NCBI RefSeq assembly: GCF_004193775.1
Contig: NC_041003.1
Location: 47,187,611 to 47,251,610 of the forward strand
Direction of reading: 5' to 3'
Source of the DNA: Glycine soja
Lineage: Eukaryota > Streptophyta > Magnoliopsida > Fabales > Fabaceae
DNA length: 64,000 nucleotides
This document shows positions 1 through 10,944 of the stretch, in pieces; within the stretch, counting starts at the first letter, position 1; each line of letters opens with the position of its first letter. The position numbers and the translations under genes were made by a program. The notes under the pieces are model-generated. The model searched no databases. It was not told the origin of the DNA and was given only the letters and a program-made list of their open reading frames with translations.

Positions 1-130
1 GTGTAGCATCTAAATGGTGAAGTGGCACAGTTTCTGATGCCAGTGTTATCCTTTTTCTTTTCTTTTTTTCTTTCTCTTGACCAATTTAAGTTAAGAATTT
101 TCCAATATGTTTGTATTATTAACTATTTCA

Positions 131-266
131 GGTCTGGAGATTCAACAACTCGATTTTGGAAAATTGCTGATGGAGCTTGTGACTCTAGTGTGCAAAATGA
201 ACCAGTAAATGTTGTGGTGCTGCAGCACTTCAAAGAAGGCACCAATGAGAAAAGCAAGGAACTCTC
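131..266 (+). pseudogene. Captured exon fragment of a HOS15/TBL1-like WD40 repeat protein
   Basis: After an intron-like stretch ending in TTTCAG at 125-130, one frame reads SGDSTTRFWKIADGACDSS and then on to about residue 45 (TNEKSK). This matches the WD40-repeat segment typical of plant HOS15/TBL1 proteins (histone-deacetylase co-repressor subunits), where the family has a GSGDST ... W-x-IADG pattern. The reading frame is open but runs into the CACTA subterminal repeats at about 266. It is a single exon without the rest of the protein. Retention of the preceding intron points to DNA-level capture rather than retroposition. It probably makes no functional product. Confidence 0.65.
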
Positions 267-533
267 AACGGTGTTGACGTCATCACCGATATAGAAATAT
301 CATATTTCAACATCGTTTCTTTTTGAAAAATAACTTAGAAAGCGCAACATATTACATCAGTGCGTACATCAACACCGATGTAGAAAATAGGGGATCAACA
401 TTGTTTCTTAATTAAAAAATGATGTAAAAACTAATTTTATTACATCGGTACCTACGTCAGCACCAATGTATAAAATAGGGGATCAACATCGTTTCTTAAT
501 TAAAAAACGATGTAGAAACTAATCTTACTACAT
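266..533. repeat. 88-bp tandem subterminal repeats of the CACTA element
   Basis: Two complete 88-bp units (358-445 and 446-533) are flanked by partial units on both sides. Each unit carries the motif ACATCGGTG/CACCGATGT and a hairpin-capable core in which ACATCGTTT is followed about 15 bp later by AAACGATGT. In CACTA elements such subterminal motifs are the transposase-binding sites. Confidence 0.75.
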
Positions 534-774
534 CGGTGCTTACATCAGCACCGATGTAGAAAAAAAATAACTTACTACAATGTTTGCTTATGGACTGATG
601 TTGAAATTTTTAAGTTTTAATATTATTATAATAAAAAATGGTCAAACACCGTTGTTGAATCACAATTTTGACCGATGTAGAATACACGTTTTCTAATAGT
701 GGTGCAGTGGATATTTGAGTTTGCTCTTAAACATATCGCACAGCCACACTGACATGTTATATTTTCAACATTAT

Positions 775-865
775 TTATAGTTACGAATCTCTAGTGGTGA
801 GAAAGGTTAGGAGAAAAGACAGTCCTCTTTATATCCACGCCTATTACCAGAGAGATTGGTGGTAA
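775..865 (-). repeat. Remnant of a GRP-unit 3' flank (unit E)
   Basis: The segment around CTCTAGTGGTGAGAAAGG and GGAGAAAAGACAG, followed by a TATCCACGCCT-like stretch, matches the conserved 3' flank of GRP copies A (about 3500), B (about 12750), C (about 18370) and D (about 23890). No exon follows, so only the flank of this copy survives. Confidence 0.55.
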
Positions 866-967
866 AAGTACGAGGAACGATACCTTCACTAATAAAAATG
901 AACATATTAATAATTAATATTTACTAATAAAAAATAATACAATATTTTATTATATTTTTAAAATTTA

Positions 968-1940
968 GGGGGTGGTTCATTGAAATACAATAAAGACTCA
1001 AACAATAAGAAAGCAATATCATTGAAAAGGCTTTAATAGCAAAGAATCTCAATTGGGTAATAATAATTTATTTTAAATTAACAGTGTAAAATTGTCAAAA
1101 ATTTCTATAAAAAAACTATTATAGCAAAAGAAAGACATTCAAAGATGGTTATTTTTTTATTGAATTCAAAATATCATTTAACGAAGATTGACCAATATCA
1201 TAAGAAATATTATTTGTGTTGTCATTAATTTTTTTATGAAAAATTATTAATTGGTTTTGATCAATTAGTTTAATTAAAAATGATAAATGTTAGAAATTTT
1301 ATAATTTCTAATTAATTAATGTGAGCTACATATTACATTATAACCTTTATATTAGTTATTTATATTTTTTATGGATACAAAAAATTGATATGAATTTAAT
1401 GAGCGGAAATCAATTTCACCCATTAGGGGATAATAAGAACCCTAATAAGTTTAAAATCTGAGATACGGTTATGGTCCCTAATATATCAAAGCATAAACAG
1501 CCTTTTATTCTCCCATTTGAAGAAAAAACAAAGGTCTCAAAAGAAATAAAGAGATTTGATCGAGGAAGGTCATCAAACCAATTATTTATAATTGTTCTTT
1601 GGATTCTGCTGCATCTATTTCATTAATCATTACTAAAACTTTTTTTGATAATCTAACATAATTTATTCCTAGTAATTATTAGTATTTTATTACCATCCCT
1701 AAAATTCTAACAATAAAATCATCTCACTTTAGTTTAGTTGATAGTTAACATTTTTAATTTTTAAGTAAGTCTTTAGACTATTTAATTTGAATGACTGACA
1801 TTTGGTATGAGTATAATATTTTATATATGCTGTTAACGAATCATAACCCTTGTTTAGGAGATTATGTAGAGTGCTATTAGTTTGTTACCTATATAAAAGC
1901 ACTATATATTCCTTTTCTATTCTCGTAATTATCAATGCAA
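968..1940. repeat. Dispersed duplication, copy 1 (partner at 5709-6300)
   Basis: The start (GGGGGTGGTTCATTGAAATA) and the end (TTGTTTAGGAGATTA, then TATATAAAAGCAC) match 5709-6300 in the same order and orientation, with many small changes and an extra central portion in this copy. It abuts a LINE fragment at about 1940. I see no gene in it. Confidence 0.7.
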
Positions 1941-2690
1941 ACTTTGAGTTCTATCTTGAGAGACTTTAAACTTGTTTCAGGGTTGAAAGTAATTTTTTTC
2001 AGAAGTAGCTTGGCAGGTATTGGAATTGAACATGAGGAGTTGCATAGGTACACCTCGATCCTTTTGATGAATTTACCATTCTCTTATTTAGGTATGCCTG
2101 TTGGGGGTAATTCTAGGAGGGAGTGTTTTTGGGAGCCCATTCTAAATAAATTGAGAGGGAGGTTGGCTAAGTAGAAACATAAATCACTTTCATTGGGTGG
2201 CCGGATCACACTTATCAATTCAGTCTTGTCTTCTCTCCCCTTGTTCTTTTTGTCCTTTTTTTTAAAAGAAAAATCATCTTGTGTTGAGAAAAAAAAATCA
2301 TTAGTATCGAAAGGAATGAGAGGTGGGGGTAGAGGGTGGGAGAAAGATTGTTTGGGTGAAGTGGAATGAGGTGTATTTACCTGAGGCACAAGGAGGTTTG
2401 AGGATTAAAAAAAATAGATTATTCAATATGGTTTTACTTGGCAAATGGAGATGGAGGTTAGCTTCTTATCAAAATGATTTATGGCTAATAGTGCTGAAAT
2501 CGAAGTTTGTTAAGAGGAGATCCGGGAGAGATTCTACTTGATGGAAAGATTTAGTTGATGTTTGTGGGGTTGATGTCCGTAGGCAATAAATGGTTTGATA
2601 ATAATATTGTATGGAAGGTGCGGGACGGTAAAAAATTGAAGTTTTGGGATTTTATTTAGCAGCGACAAATGGAAGAATTTGATCAATCCT
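1940..2690 (+). mobile_element. L1-type LINE ORF2 C-terminal fragment, copy 1
   Basis: Broken frames give the region after the reverse-transcriptase core of plant L1 LINEs: an SGLKV-x-F-x-(K/R)SSLAG block, then PFSYLGMPVGGN, W-x-PILNKLRGRLAKW, SLGGRITLI, and later GRKIVWVKWNEV and LLGKWRWRLA. Stop codons (for example the TAG at 2172-2174), an A-rich insertion near 2270-2300 and frameshifts make it non-functional. The start abuts duplicated DNA at about 1940. No poly-A tail with a target duplication was recognised. Confidence 0.8.
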
Positions 2691-2879
2691 AATCTGTATA
2701 TCCTGATGAATTGAATTAAAATAATTCATTAATTCATTTTGATCCATTAACACTATTTTCATAGATTGTATTTATCCATTCCATTTACACAAAAAAAAAA
2801 ATCTAAAATTTAATTATTTTTAATTTAAAAATTTAAAACATAATTGTTTTGGTTGACCTTGATCAAGATTAATCTTTTG

Positions 2880-3270
2880 TTGATATCAGTCAAAACTATT
2901 TTTTAGTCAATTCTCGTCTCATAACATTTTTTTGCCGATGTTGACTCAAATTATTTTTTTGTTGAAGTCGACTAAGAATATTTTGTTAGTCGATATCAAC
3001 AAAAAATAATCTCAACTAATGTCGATAGAAAAATCCTAATTAGTATTAACGGTAAAAAAGTCTCAACTAACATCAACAAAAAATAACCTTGTGAATGTGA
3101 ACAAAAATTAGACATAATTAATGTTGATCAAAAATCCTAATCTATGTCACCAAAAAATAACCATGACCAATGTTACAAAAAATTTTAGTCCATGTTTGCA
3201 AAAAATAACCACAACCAATGTTGGCAAAAATATAGCCTTCAAAGACATCGACCAAAAAAGTTCAATTAAG
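2880..3270. repeat. Degenerate minisatellite, about 30-bp period
   Basis: A motif close to CAACTAATGTCGACAAAAAA recurs roughly every 28-35 bp with strong divergence. It is seen as GTCGATATCAACAAAAAATAA, ATGTCGATAGAAAAATCC, CATCAACAAAAAATAACC, GTTGATCAAAAATCC, ATGTTACAAAAAATTTTAG and ATGTTGGCAAAAATATAG, while the left part has the motif in the opposite orientation. No gene is present. Confidence 0.6.
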
Positions 3271-3595
3271 CTTGGGATTGCTAGTTAAGTTCTCCGCTTT
3301 TAAAATAAATAGATCGATATGGTTGTAAGGATCTTATTATATAAGACAAACCTAACAACAGAATGATAAAAAAAATATATTATGAGAGTATGATATATAG
3401 TAATAGATTAAGTAAAAGTGATCCAGATTTATGACATATTTAAATGTGGATATTTTATTTGTGAGAAGCTTAATTTTTAACAATTTGCTACTTGTGAAAT
3501 ATCTCTAGTGGTAAGAAAGACACCGTCATTGTTGTCTATCATGCATGCATCTCACGTACAACATGAGATTAGTTTTATTGATGGACTACACCGTC

Positions 3596-4515
3596 TCAAT
3601 TCCGAGTTTTTGGGCAGCAATGTACGCAAACTAACTGCAGTACTATATACAACTTACAACAGCCACAGGGGCAACCAATGGTCGGGTTTAAATCCACAAA
3701 TTTGTAACGCTCACAATTGATATTTTCATAGATGTCATCCCCACCACCAACTAATTTGGCATCATTCTCTTCATTAGTCTCTTTGACAACCTCACCTGCG
3801 AACACATGCATTAACTCTTAATTAACACATGAACCATTTATGATACAAATAAAATGGTAAATGCGATTGAGGATTAGATGAGAAAGAAATAATAATTAAA
3901 GTGAACATAAAAATTGAAGTATGAAAAATGGTTATATGATAATAAATTGGAAAAAAGATACAAAATGCCGGCAGGGGGATGGAGCCCTTTAAGATCGAAC
4001 AAATAGGATTAGGAAACCCCTTGGATTAATGTAAACATCAATTTAAGGATATTAATTATCAATAATAAATAAAAAGGATTTAATATCTTGTTAGTTTCTT
4101 CAGTCAGGCTTTTTTTCCCTACAATTTTCTTTTTTCAAAGTGGTGCATAAATTAAGCAACAAAAAAAGAAGAAAATTTTAAAGGGATCATCTTAAAAATA
4201 ATACACGGATAAATTTTTTAAAAAAATGTATAACTACATGGACAAAAAATATTTAAGTCTTGAAAAAAAATTAGATGAACATTTGTTACAAAAATATAAT
4301 AGTAATATACATTTTTTTATAAATTTAATATATTTTTAAGTGTTTAACTAGTGATTTGAAAGAATTTATAGATATTCTCTATTTGAAATATTCGTGAGTA
4401 AAATGATATATAGCGCACCCTCTTTTAAATCCCTGGCTGCCACCTCTGAGGAGATAAGAAGGATCACGGCCAACATTCCTAGGATAACCCTTGCTATCTT
4501 CGTCTTTGAACCCAT
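3596..4515 (-). CDS. GRP-A: small secreted PF07172-type protein that has lost its glycine repeats (2 exons)
   Basis: Exon 1 runs from 4515 down to 4419 and exon 2 from 3795 down to 3596, joined in phase 1 (G|GT) across a 623-bp GT-AG intron; the product is 98 aa. Residues 1-28 form a signal peptide (MGSKTKIAR, hydrophobic core, then SSEVAARDLKEG), the hallmark of the plant GRP family PF07172. Exon 2 begins GEVVKETNEENDAKLVGGG as in the sister copies, but then has no glycine repeat. It passes to a Cys-rich tail (GCPCGCC, then VCVHCC) that parallels the CRxGCC...CSRCC tail of family members. Cell-wall or apoplast location is inferred from the signal peptide. A TATA box lies 84 bp upstream of the ATG. 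Expression is unknown; it may be a functional divergent copy. Confidence 0.65.
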
Positions 4516-4598
4516 CTTTCAATGGCAAACTACGACAGATTAACTCAATTCGGATATATTTGGTATGAAAGATGAGAAAATTAGTGGGGATGTATTCT

Positions 4599-4608
4599 CT
4601 ATATATAG
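4599..4608 (-). promoter_or_regulatory. TATA box of GRP-A
   Basis: The palindrome CTATATATAG lies 84 bp upstream of the GRP-A ATG. The same box, followed on the plus strand by GAGGGG, stands at the same place upstream of GRP-C and GRP-D, so the core promoter is conserved across the array. Confidence 0.6.
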
Positions 4609-4950
4609 GAGGGGAGGAGGGGCAGTGCCAATTACGCGTATAGCACATATATTAATTTAGTGTCTTTTAAAGAGTTAAGGAATCAATTTATTGGTAACAA
4701 AGACTCAAAGAGTATCAAAAGGTGTTATACTAATTGTAACCAATTATTCAATGATATCCAATTTTTACCAGAAAATAATCTTATTATATTAGTTCATGGG
4801 CTTAAAATATTGTTAAGGCATGAACAAATCTTGTACGTCTTTGTTGTAATAGCAGTCGCAATATAAAAGCTAATAATGTTTTCCAGGCGACGTGATTATG
4901 ACTATTAATATATTATTAATAGTGATCTTTCAACAGCCAGTTCTCTCTCT

Positions 4951-5057
<107 letters not shown>

Positions 5058-5084
5058 ATTGGGGCGTTGCATATTAGTTCAGCC

Positions 5085-5300
5085 TATCCAACTGCTAAGA
5101 ACCGATTTATTCTTAACGAAGAGTATCAAAGGTGTTTTATAATAAATTTGTTTTGAACGGCGGTGTTATATAATAATTGTAACCTACCATTCTACGACAT
5201 CCAAATTACATATAATCGTATCATTTACTCGGGAACCATTAACGATAGAAAAATGAATTTTGCACACCCATTAGATGCATATATAACGAGGGTATTAGGC
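5085..5300. repeat. GRP-unit remnant F: duplicated upstream region and start of intron
   Basis: 5090-5220 resembles the GRP-A upstream region at 4665-4760 (shared GAGTATCAAA and GGTGTTATA blocks). 5240-5285 (GATAGAAAAATGAATTTTGC, then ACACCCATTA) matches the intron just after exon 2 in copies B and D. The exon itself is missing. Confidence 0.5.
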
Positions 5301-5708
5301 TATTAGATATATAAGTAATTGTTTACGGATTAGGATTCGTTTGCACCATATGAAAAATATTATGCTTACGCCAAATCTCAACCACTTAAGTTAAATAATC
5401 TAAAGGTTGAAATTAATTTACTAAAAACATAAAAAATGTTAATTAGCAAGTCATGTGAGTTAATTTTATCATTTTCAATTAAACTAATTGATCAAAATCA
5501 ATTAACAATAATACCAGATAATATTTCTCATGAGATTTGTTAATTTTATCTTTATCAAAATGATATTTTGAATTCCATAAAAAAAAAACCATCTCTAGAC
5601 AGATTTCTTTTTTTCTCTTATGAAAATCGTGGCTAAAAGCCTCTAATTTCTAACTGAACGGGGCAAAGTGACCCCTACAGATTGTCTTGCCACAAGACAT
5701 TCACATAA

Positions 5709-6300
5709 CTAGGGGGTGGTTCATTGAAATATAACAAAGACTCTAACAATAAAAAAGCAACACCATTGAAAAGGCTTGAATCAATCTTGAATGGCCAAGA
5801 ATCTCAATTGGGTAATAATTAATAATTGATTTCAATTCACTAATATCAGATTAACAATGTAAAATTGTCAAGAATTTCTTAAAAAATTTATTGTAGCAAA
5901 GAAAGACATCCAGAGATGGTTTTTTTTATTGAATTCAAAATATCATTAAGTGAAGATAAGATTGACAAATATCATAAGAAATATTATGAGGTGTTGTCGT
6001 TAATTTATTTTTTTTATGGAAAATTATTAATTGATTTTGATCTATTAGTTTAATTAAAAATGATAAAATCATCTCACGTTACTTAATAGTTAACATTTTT
6101 AATTTTTAAGTAAATTTATTTCAGCCTTTAAAATATTTAAGTTGAATGGCTGAGATTTGGTATGAGTCTAATATTTTATATCTGATGTTAACGAATCATA
6201 ACCCTTGTTTAGGAGATTACGTACGTAGAGAGCTATTAGTTTGTTGCCTATATAAAAGCACGATATATTCCTTTTGTACTCTCGTAATTATCAATGCAAG
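5709..6300. repeat. Dispersed duplication, copy 2
   Basis: Same-order match to 968-1940, shorter by internal deletions. Here the duplicated block is followed by GRP intron sequence, whereas in copy 1 it abuts the LINE directly. Confidence 0.7.
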
Positions 6301-6439
6301 CTTACTATGACTTCTATAAAAAAAGTGATAATGAGAAAAGTCGAGTACAAAAGGATTATATCATGCCTTAATTATATATAGGAAACAAACTAATGACTCG
6401 TTACTGATAAACTTCTAAACAATTATATATCTAATAGAG

Positions 6440-6748
6440 GTGATGGAAGAGAAAGAAAATAATAAATGTGTTTGAGGATGAGATGAGATAAAAAAAAAAA
6501 AATAGAACTAAAGTGGACATAAAAATTGAAGTATGAAATTAAAACCTTCAATAATAATAATTAAGTTGGAGAAATATACAAAATGCCAGAAGGGGAGTCT
6601 TTTATTATCGAACGAATAGGATTAAGAAACCCAAGTACTGTAAATATATTTTAAATTTAATATTTCTAATTTTCTGTCGAATAACATTTTAAGGATATTA
6701 ATTAAAAATTAATAAATAAAAGGAGCTTAAATATCTTGTTTGTTCCAT
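6440..6748 (-). repeat. GRP intron remnant (unit F continued)
   Basis: The blocks AGAGAAAGAAAATAATAAAT, GTGGACATAAAAATTGAAGT, ACAAAATGCC and CGAACGAATAGGATTA, and the end AAATATCTTGTTTGTT, follow the order of the GRP-A intron at 3860-4100. No exon remains on either side. Confidence 0.65.
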
Positions 6749-6751
6749 TAA

Positions 6752-7262
6752 AGCTATCTTGAGAGACTTTGAACTTATTTTGGGGTTGAAAGTTTATTTA
6801 TTTTTTTTCAAAAGTAGCTTGGCAGGTATTGGAGTTGAACATGAGGAGTTGCATAGGTAGGCCCTCGATCTTAAATTGGCATTTTGATGAATTTACCATT
6901 CTCTTATTTAGGTATTCCGTTGGGGGTAATTCTAGGAGGGAGCGTTTTTGGGAACCCATTCTAAATAAATTGAGAGGAAGGTTGGCTAAGTGGAAACATA
7001 AATCACTTTGATTGGGTGGCCGGATCACACTTATCAACTCAGTCTTGTCTTCTCTCCCCTTGTTCTTTTTGTCCTTTCTTAAAATTTCATCTTGTGTTGA
7101 AAAAAAATTATTAGTATCGAAAGGAATTTCTTGAGAGGTGGGGGTGGAGGCTGGGAGAAAGATTGCTCGGGTGAAGTGGAATAAGGTGTATTTACCTAAG
7201 CCACAAGGAGGTTTGGGGATAAAAATTGTTAGATTATTTGGTATGGCTTTACTTGGCAAAAA
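6752..7262 (+). mobile_element. L1-type LINE ORF2 C-terminal fragment, copy 2
   Basis: Same LINE segment as 1940-2550, with the SSLAG, GGNSRRE-F-WEPILNKL and LRGRLAKWKHKSL blocks readable and the downstream KPQGGLGIK block present. It carries its own small deletions and frameshifts. It ends at the LLGK block, earlier than copy 1. Confidence 0.8.
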
Positions 7263-8690
7263 ATATTCTTAATATGACTTTTTCTTAAAAAAATTAAAAA
7301 TTAATGGTTCTAAAATGATTTTCTCTAAAACTGTTTTAGAATGTAAATCATTTAAGATAATTTTTTAAAGAATCGTTTAACAATATTATTTATTGAAAAA
7401 AAATATTAAAAAAAATGAGGATTCTATAATGGTTTTTCCAAAAATTATTTTAAAATGTAATTTTTTTAAGTTGATTTTTCAAAGAATTATATTAGAATAT
7501 TTTAAAAAAATTGACTAGAAATTAATTACAACTATCCAAACATATTTGCACGTATATTTATGTTTATTTCTTTATTTAAATAATATAATTTTACTGAAAA
7601 TGAATAATAATAAACAATTAGCCTGAAAAGGTCTATGACAAAATGCTTCCATAATAATAATAAACTATGCTACCATAGTGAATCCCCACTGAACCTAATT
7701 AGCAATATACAAAGTTTTGAAATTAACTTCCATAGGTTTATAGATATGACGGAACAAATCTTCAGTCAAATAGCTAATTATTTTATACAATAATTAATAA
7801 AAATCAACCAGTTACAGCAAAGTGACACTAACAGTTGGTGTGCTAAAATTTTCATATAAGCATCATATGGAGGAAGTCATACTTGCCAGTTGTTCTCAGA
7901 TGACTGATCATCCGATCGAAAAATGATGAATCTTCCATTTCACAGAGTAGTGCAACAGGTTAAACCATCCAGTCCCTGCAACATAAACAAACGTTATATC
8001 TAAGTGTTGGTTACATTAATACTATCTACCTTCTTATCCATAGAAAAGTACTAACCAACAAATTGGTCAAAATGTCATACTTCACTCCGTATCATAACTA
8101 GCTCAGGGAACTAATTCCTTAAGTTGATTACATTAAGCACACGATAATTCTAACAGTGCTGCAATATTCTACCTAAAGTGAGAGAGTAAGGTAGGTTGGT
8201 ACATTTAAAAAGACCAAAGCATTCTTACTTCTTTATAATTCAGTTTTTGTTAAAGATATTTATGTTATTTTATAATTTATATATAATACAGGTAAATATT
8301 TTTTCCTTTCATTCATTTTCTTTTCTATATATCAAACACCCTACCAAAATCACTTGGTTTGACACTAACTTGGTTTTCCTTTTTTGTCCTTTCCCTGTCT
8401 TTTCTTTAGCTGTCTAAAACGCATAATAATTAGTATATCACAAAAGGTAATGGTTGAAGGAAGAGGGAGGAAAAAAGAGCATGCCTTTCAACCAAAAAAG
8501 GATTCATAGGTGGAGGCCAATTCTTGAAAGTAAGGATTCATAACTATAGAAGGCACACACCAGAAAGCAGAGAAATGAACCACAACTGCAAATGGACCAA
8601 AAAAACATAGTTTATAAATGATCTTTGAATTTCTTAGCTAACTAATTATAATAATATATGAAACCAAAGAGATTTAAACTAATTGAATTC
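7263..8690. other. No gene recognised
   Basis: AT-rich DNA with no recognised coding region. A short reverse-strand frame at about 7870-7990 could be a decayed exon, but I could not assign it. Confidence 0.4.
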
Positions 8691-8711
8691 ATATAAAGAA
8701 AAGAGACTCGC

Positions 8712-8795
8712 TGGGTACTTTTTATTGGTGGCATGAGAGATGTGGTGTTCCCATGATTTTTGAGAGTCTATTTTGATAACCTTAGACTTTTGAGC
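8712..8795 (-). pseudogene. Exon fragment resembling thioredoxin-like CXXS1
   Basis: The minus-strand frame gives KSKVIKIDSQKSWEHHIS followed by HATNKKYP. This matches the N-terminal block of plant CXXS-type thioredoxins, whose pattern is K-S-x-V-x-K-(I/V)-D-S-x-x-SW then about ten residues then a CP-VVVHF strand. The following VVVHFTASWC block with the active site is absent: the frame runs into unrelated residues and stops. No other exon of the gene was found within 2 kb. I call it a fragment, with moderate confidence because the match is about 28 residues. Confidence 0.45.
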
Positions 8796-8899
8796 TCTTT
8801 TTTCTCCTCCATTTCTTTCTGCTTCTGCTGCTTCTTTAAAAGGGTCTACGCATACAAAAATGCTTCGGAGAAAATGTGACTGTTTGAGCAAGATAGCAC

Positions 8900-10185
8900 A
8901 AACAAATGCTGATTTATCATTTTCTAATTAATTGTTTTTGTTGTTTTGAATAAGACATTTTTTAGCTTGATATATACGGGATACAATAAAAATAATCTAG
9001 CGGGGCATCTAGATTAGCCAATCCAATGGTCATGGTTCACACATGTGGTTCATACAAATATAACATAAGTCCAACTTTTTTTTCTACGAAAATAATAGTA
9101 TTAATATTTAGAAATTTTCCAAATTAAGGTAAATGGCAATTTTCCTAAGTTGTCAGCTTTTCTTGATGCCTCGTGGTATAAAAACAATCAATGCTAGTTA
9201 TGGCTTAGCCTCCAAGTTTAGGAGGATGGATATGCTCTTAATTGGTAATTTGATAGAGTAAGAAAAAGTGTATATCATTTTAGTCATGACATAAAAATTT
9301 ATAATTAAAGTAAGATATATTTGTGGCCCATAAGTAACAGTAAAACACGTTGAATAATAGTAAGAATACTAAGATCCCAAAAGAACAGAACTAGAGGTTG
9401 TGAGAGAAGACATCTCTATGTTCATCACTCCCTCTCTCACACAAAAACAAGCTTTTGAAATGACAAAGAGACCGAAGGATAATTAATTACTATTTCCTAA
9501 CAATTTTTTTTTATGGATTCAAATATTTTTAACGAGTTAACTGCTTTCTTTTTCTTTTTCTTTTTTTGAACAAGGAGGAATCATTAGAATTCAGTAATTT
9601 TTTTATTGAAAAAGAGATCATTATTATGTACACAGTAACGTTTAAAAATCTGGAAAAGAAAACACAAATTACATAATGCAATGGCCGGAAAAAATTAATA
9701 GTATAACAGAACAAAAATTTAACGGTTGGAAAGGGGTTTGCACATTATAAATTTGTGCAAATAGTAACAATTTGAACAACTAATTGACATTCTCATTTTT
9801 CATTTGTGACCTCTAGTATCCAATTTCAAGTTCAGTTAATTTTATTTTCCAGATTCAAGGTAAAAAAAATATTCAAATTCAATCTTAATTAATTTTTTTT
9901 AAAAAAATTCAAGCTTAGTTTTTTTTATATTCAATCTTAGTTAATTTTTTTTTCATATTCATTCTCAAATTTTTTCTGGATCAATTTTTTTTACCGATGA
10001 ATCCAAATCAATTTAATTGGCAAAGTTATATGAAATTTTTATAAAATTGCAACATGTCTCTTTCAACTCAAAATTTATAAAATCTTCAACTTCACAAGAT
10101 TTGTGGATTTGACATGTATATTTTTGAGTTACAAATTCAAACAATGATATTAATATGTTAAACCAGTCACTTATGTCTGATGACA
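8900..10185. other. No gene recognised
   Basis: AT-rich intergenic DNA. 9830-9980 contains several short degenerate repeats of the type ATTCAATCTTAGTTAATTTT. Nothing coding was recognised. Confidence 0.5.
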
Positions 10186-10189
10186 TTTT

Positions 10190-10690
10190 GCAAGGTTGAA
10201 CTCCTCCAATACAATTTACAATTAATGAAACTCCATATAATATGGGATACTATCTTGCAGATGATATTTATCTGGATTGGTCAACATTTGTGAAGACCAT
10301 AACAATGTCACAAGATCCTAGAAAAAAATTATTTACAAAATGTCAAGAAGCAGCCAGAAAGGATGTGGGACGAGCATTTGATGTGCTCAAGTCTTGATTT
10401 GTAATTATATGTGGTCCATCACGTGCCTGAAACATAGATATAATGAAGGGTATAATGTTGACATGCATAATATTACATAACGTAATTGTCAAAGACAAAC
10501 AAGATATGTTCAATGGGAAGGTAGATGTTGATTATGATCACGTAGAAAATGACATTTCAAATGTTAAAATATCTTGTAGTATTCCTCCTAACATTGTTAC
10601 ATACTTGCAAATAAGACGTGTTATGCATAAAAGAGGAATTCATCAACTTGAAGTCGATTTTGTGTAGCATATTTGGAAACGTTACCGTTA
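10190..10690 (+). pseudogene. PIF/Harbinger transposase (DDE_Tnp_4) pseudogene fragment
   Basis: The C-terminal part of a plant Harbinger transposase can be read: TPPIQFTIN, YNMGYYLADDIYLDWSTFVK, KLFTKCQEAARKDVGRAFDV, then after a TGA stop CIILHNVIVKDK and the C-terminal tail. In active members the block is QEAARKDVERAFG, with the Glu being a DDE catalytic residue; here it is Gly. In-frame stops at the LKS* and A*NID positions confirm inactivity. The N-terminal half, including the first Asp motifs, is not present. A possible right terminus with TTA target duplication is the AAGATGGTCTTA at about 10930-10941. Confidence 0.8.
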
Positions 10691-10944
10691 TAACAATAAT
10701 GAATTTTTTTTACATTAATGTTTTTTAATTTTTTATTATCTAATTTATGCATTTTTCATTTCTTTAACATTTAGTCATAAATAAAAATTAAACTTATGTC
10801 CATTCTCCTATTTCTTAATATTTATTAATTTTAATTGGTTAATTTAACTTAACAAATAATTAAATAAAATATTAAAATATAGGGTCCACAAAAAATTGTC
10901 TAAGATCCCAAATTGAGATCTACCACTAAAGATGGTCTTAGTAT

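Larger units (their letters stand above)
1..701. mobile_element. Right end of a CACTA (Tgm/En-Spm-like) element carrying a gene fragment
   Basis: The right terminus is the inverted form of CACTATTAGAAAACGTG at 685-701, the canonical CACTA-superfamily end. Inside it are repeated subterminal motifs of the type ACATCGGTG / CACCGATGT. From about 266 to 533 these lie in a tandem array with an 88-bp period (358-445 and 446-533 are full units). Left of the array, 1-265 contains an exon fragment of a host WD40 gene with its intron acceptor, so this looks like a Pack-CACTA element. The left end is outside the window. The bases after the terminus (GTG) would be the 3-bp target duplication, which cannot be confirmed without the other end. 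Confidence 0.75.
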
